Shown: positions 6,814-8,253 of the stretch, in pieces
How positions within the stretch are numbered: position 1 is the stretch's first letter
How the letters are laid out: each line of letters opens with the position of its first letter
NCBI GenBank assembly: GCA_037447335.1
Contig: JBBIGV010000102.1
Location: 1-8,253, forward strand
Direction: 5' to 3'
DNA from: JBBIGV01 sp037447335
Lineage (GTDB): Bacteria; Bacteroidota; Ignavibacteria; Ignavibacteriales; Ignavibacteriaceae
DNA: 8,253 nucleotides
Position numbers and translations under genes: made by a program
The notes under the pieces: generated by a model
The model's input: the letters and a program-made list of their open reading frames with translations, nothing else
What the model was told of the DNA's origin: nothing
The model's database searches: none

Positions 6814-7866
6814 TTATTTTGAAATAGGATTTGAAAGATATTCTGAAAGCATCTTAGCCATATAATCAACAATAGCAACAATTTTAGAATATTCCATTCG
6901 TTTAGGTCCGATAATACCGAGCGTACCGGAAGTTTCACCAAGTGTATATTCTTTTGTAACGATACTGTATTCATCAAGCTTCTGATCTTTATTTTCACTT
7001 CCGATGGAAATGAATACCTGGTTTGTATCACCTTCTGATGATTTTTCGAAAATGTGGATGATGATATCCTTATCCTCAATCAGTTCAATAACGCTCGCAA
7101 ATTTTTCAGGGTTTTCAAACTCCGGCTGTTTTATCACATTCTTTGCACCTGTGATAAGTAACTTTTCAGTTTGTTTGAAATCTTTGAAAATTTTGTCCAC
7201 CGAATCTACAAATATTCTTATAATAGAATTGTGATCTTCGGCTACATCTTTAAATCTTTCTGAAAATGTTTGACGGATTTCCTGCAAGGTTAATCCGCAC
7301 AAACGTTCATTAAGCAGGCTCTGCACTGATTCAATTTGTGCCGGAGGCACATCGGAATTCATTTCGAGGGTAATAGTTTTAACAAGACCTGACTTTATCG
7401 TTATGACCACAAGCAGTCTGCTTGAGGATATTTCTACGAGTTGAATTTTCTCAAGTATTCCCGTATCGAGTTTGGGATAGGTTACGCAAGCGAGCTGCTT
7501 TGTTATACTACTTAATAGGGAAGAAGTAACTTTTAGCAGTTCGTCAGCTTCGGAAGAAGACTGATTAAAACCTTTACTGATCATCCCTATTTCCGAAGTT
7601 CGCAATTTTGGGATTTCCATCAAAGAATCAACATAGAAGCGATAACCTTTATCAGTCGGTATACGTCCTGCTGAAGTGTGCGGGTGATTTATAAAACCGG
7701 ATTCTTCCAAATCGGACATAATACTCCTCACGGAAGCCGGTGATAAACCGATATCATACTTCTTTGTAATGAACCGCGAACCTACGGGCGTAGCCGTAAG
7801 CACAAACTGCTGTATGATAGAGCGTAAAATAAGTTTTTCGCGTTCATTTAATTCTTCGTGGGACAT
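6814..7866 (-). CDS. hrcA: Heat-inducible transcription repressor HrcA
   Basis: This repressor of class I heat-shock genes normally binds the CIRCE operator when kept folded by GroEL. At 350 residues it has family length. The N-terminal winged helix-turn-helix occupies about 5-80 (ERE-LILRSII, VGSRFITKKYDIGLSPASVRSIMSDLEESG), with the recognition helix at SPASVRSIMSDLE and the signature SAGRIPTDKGYRFYVDSL at 65-82. A GAF-like domain follows, and the conserved end GTLGIIGPKRMEYSKIVAIVDYM (314-336) is present. The start codon has only a weak upstream TAAG, unlike the strong sites of grpE and the ComEA-like gene, which may keep repressor levels low. It is the first gene of its operon. No CIRCE is visible upstream, so autoregulation may use one of the other dyads there. 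Confidence 0.97.
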   Translation of the reverse strand: MSHEELNEREKLILRSIIQQFVLTATPVGSRFITKKYDIGLSPASVRSIMSDLEESGFINHPHTSAGRIPTDKGYRFYVDSLMEIPKLRTSEIGMISKGFNQSSSEADELLKVTSSLLSSITKQLACVTYPKLDTGILEKIQLVEISSSRLLVVITIKSGLVKTITLEMNSDVPPAQIESVQSLLNERLCGLTLQEIRQTFSERFKDVAEDHNSIIRIFVDSVDKIFKDFKQTEKLLITGAKNVIKQPEFENPEKFASVIELIEDKDIIIHIFEKSSEGDTNQVFISIGSENKDQKLDEYSIVTKEYTLGETSGTLGIIGPKRMEYSKIVAIVDYMAKMLSEYLSNPISK

Positions 7867-7921
7867 TTTACTTAAATGTTGAGTTTTTGTTAATTACCTG
7901 GAATTATTTAATCTGGCTGCG

Positions 7922-7956
7922 CAAAATTAAGGTTTAACTGCCTTAAATAAAAGGCA
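7922..7956 (-). promoter_or_regulatory. Candidate Bacteroidota-type promoter element with overlapping dyad
   Basis: On the minus strand TAATTTTG (7922-7929) fits the TAnnTTTG -7 consensus of Bacteroidota-type primary sigma factors, 56-63 bases before the hrcA start. No good TTTG -33 box is found at the expected distance. Instead an inverted repeat TGCCTT-N6-AAGGCA (7939-7956) covers that region, where a bound regulator could block polymerase. A chance match is possible in AT-rich DNA. Confidence 0.35.
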
Positions 7957-7972
7957 TGTTTGCGGCTGTTTT

Positions 7973-8000
7973 GATGAAACTAACGTGCAATAGTTTCATC
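7973..8000. promoter_or_regulatory. 28-bp dyad, candidate operator upstream of hrcA
   Basis: Arms GATGAAACTA and TAGTTTCATC are perfect 10-bp inverted repeats around an 8-bp centre. Overall length and geometry resemble CIRCE (9-N9-9) but the sequence does not. There is no T-run after the hairpin on either strand, so it is not a standard terminator. It lies 107 bp upstream of the hrcA start. That it is a regulator binding site is an inference. Confidence 0.45.
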
Positions 8001-8033
8001 CCGAAAAAAAATAATGCGCGTACTGCGAATGAT

Positions 8034-8055
8034 TAAATGCGATAAATCGCATTTA
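8034..8055. repeat. 22-bp palindrome
   Basis: TAAATGCGAT and ATCGCATTTA are perfect inverted repeats separated by AA. The near-absence of a loop suits a protein-bound DNA site better than an RNA hairpin, although a stem with a wider loop could form. An A-run on the plus strand (T-run on the minus strand, 8004-8011) lies about 22 bases away, too distant for a terminator. Confidence 0.5.
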
Positions 8056-8128
8056 GAACCTGAAGGGAAAAAAATTGATCAGACGTTGTGTCAGAAAAGC
8101 ATATCAACAAAATTATTAATCGTCCGCT

Positions 8129-8176
8129 AACCTTCTACGTTTACGAAGTGCAAACGCCACCCAAACGTTGAAGGTT
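8129..8176. repeat. 14-bp inverted repeat with 20-bp centre
   Basis: AACCTTCTACGTTT (8129-8142) and AAACGTTGAAGGTT (8163-8176) pair at 13 of 14 positions around a GC-richer 20-base centre. It lies between the upstream terminator and the hrcA promoter region. It could be a folded RNA element or the remains of a small non-coding mobile element; the sequence does not decide. Confidence 0.5.
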
Positions 8177-8182
8177 TTATAC

Positions 8183-8207
8183 AAAAAAAGCTGCCCGATT
8201 GAGCAGC
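8183..8207 (-). terminator. Rho-independent terminator of an upstream gene outside the window
   Basis: On the minus strand GCTGCTC-AATC-GGGCAGC forms a 7-bp stem (one T-G pair) with a 4-base loop, directly followed by seven T. This is a textbook intrinsic terminator and implies a minus-strand gene ending beyond the right edge. Confidence 0.8.
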
Positions 8208-8210
8208 CTC

Positions 8211-8253
8211 TTTCAGTAGGACAGATTTTAATCTGTCTGCTTTTTCAGTAGGA
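8211..8253. repeat. Direct repeat of a palindromic unit, cut by the right edge
   Basis: TTTCAGTAGGA occurs at 8211-8221 and again at 8243-8253, a 32-bp period. Between them is the palindrome ACAGATT-TT-AATCTGT (8221-8236). The second copy is cut by the window edge, so the array may continue. The core matches the palindrome at 13-39. Confidence 0.7.

Larger units (their letters stand above)
7867..8182. other. Gene-free regulatory region upstream of hrcA
   Basis: About 316 bases carry no coding frame I can support on either strand. The region is AT-rich and contains at least four inverted repeats (7939-7956, 7973-8000, 8034-8055, 8129-8176) and two copies of TAATTTTG on the minus strand (7922-7929, 8108-8115). 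It is bounded on the right by a terminator for the preceding transcript, so the promoter of the hrcA operon should lie within it. Confidence 0.7.

Noticed and set aside
8129..8176. Integron attC site
   Set aside because: Flanking bases do not give the paired RYYYAAC and GTTRRRY core sites, and no integrase is seen.
7867..8253. CIRCE operator expected upstream of hrcA
   Set aside because: No TTAGCACTC or GAGTGCTAA half-site, nor a close variant, is present on either strand.

Overview
The window reads like chromosome from an AT-rich member of the Bacteroidota/Chlorobi/Ignavibacteria group, most likely Ignavibacteria. The main evidence is a secreted FG-GAP repeat protein that ends in a type IX-secretion-type C-terminal domain (the NPFNPNTNI...YNILGQRV...SSGIYFVR pattern). 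An intact hrcA-grpE-dnaJ operon and strong GGAGG ribosome binding sites on several genes also fit; both are unusual in mainstream Flavobacteria/Bacteroides. This placement is an inference. All convincing genes lie on the minus strand, so transcription runs from high to low coordinates.

Right part (8253 to 4985): repeats of an ACAGATT-type palindrome sit at the edge, followed by an intrinsic terminator for an unseen upstream gene. Then comes a palindrome-rich regulatory region of about 300 bp with no gene, followed by the heat-shock operon hrcA, grpE, dnaJ (gaps of 18 and 5 bp). HrcA is the repressor, and GrpE and DnaJ are the co-chaperones of DnaK; dnaK itself is not in the window. No CIRCE operator is visible, but other dyads are.

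Middle part (4984 to 2194): after a 151-bp gap comes a compact run of envelope and DNA-related genes. These are a membrane-anchored ComEA-like helix-hairpin-helix protein, a single-pass protein with a pseudopilin-like body, a PilM-like (possibly DUF3822-like) actin-fold protein, and the 16S rRNA methyltransferase rsmD. The first three resemble parts of a type IV pilus, type II secretion or DNA-uptake machine, and this cassette is the most interesting content of the window.

Left part (2224 to 1): a 702-residue exported protein with ten calcium-loop repeats starts at a TTG inside the end of rsmD, across a 15-bp tandem duplication. Another exported protein may start just after it and run off the left edge. 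Its beginning contains a perfect 27-bp palindrome with the same ACAGATT core as the right-edge repeats, and a sequence resembling an insertion-sequence end.

I see no rRNA, tRNA, CRISPR array or complete transposase gene.
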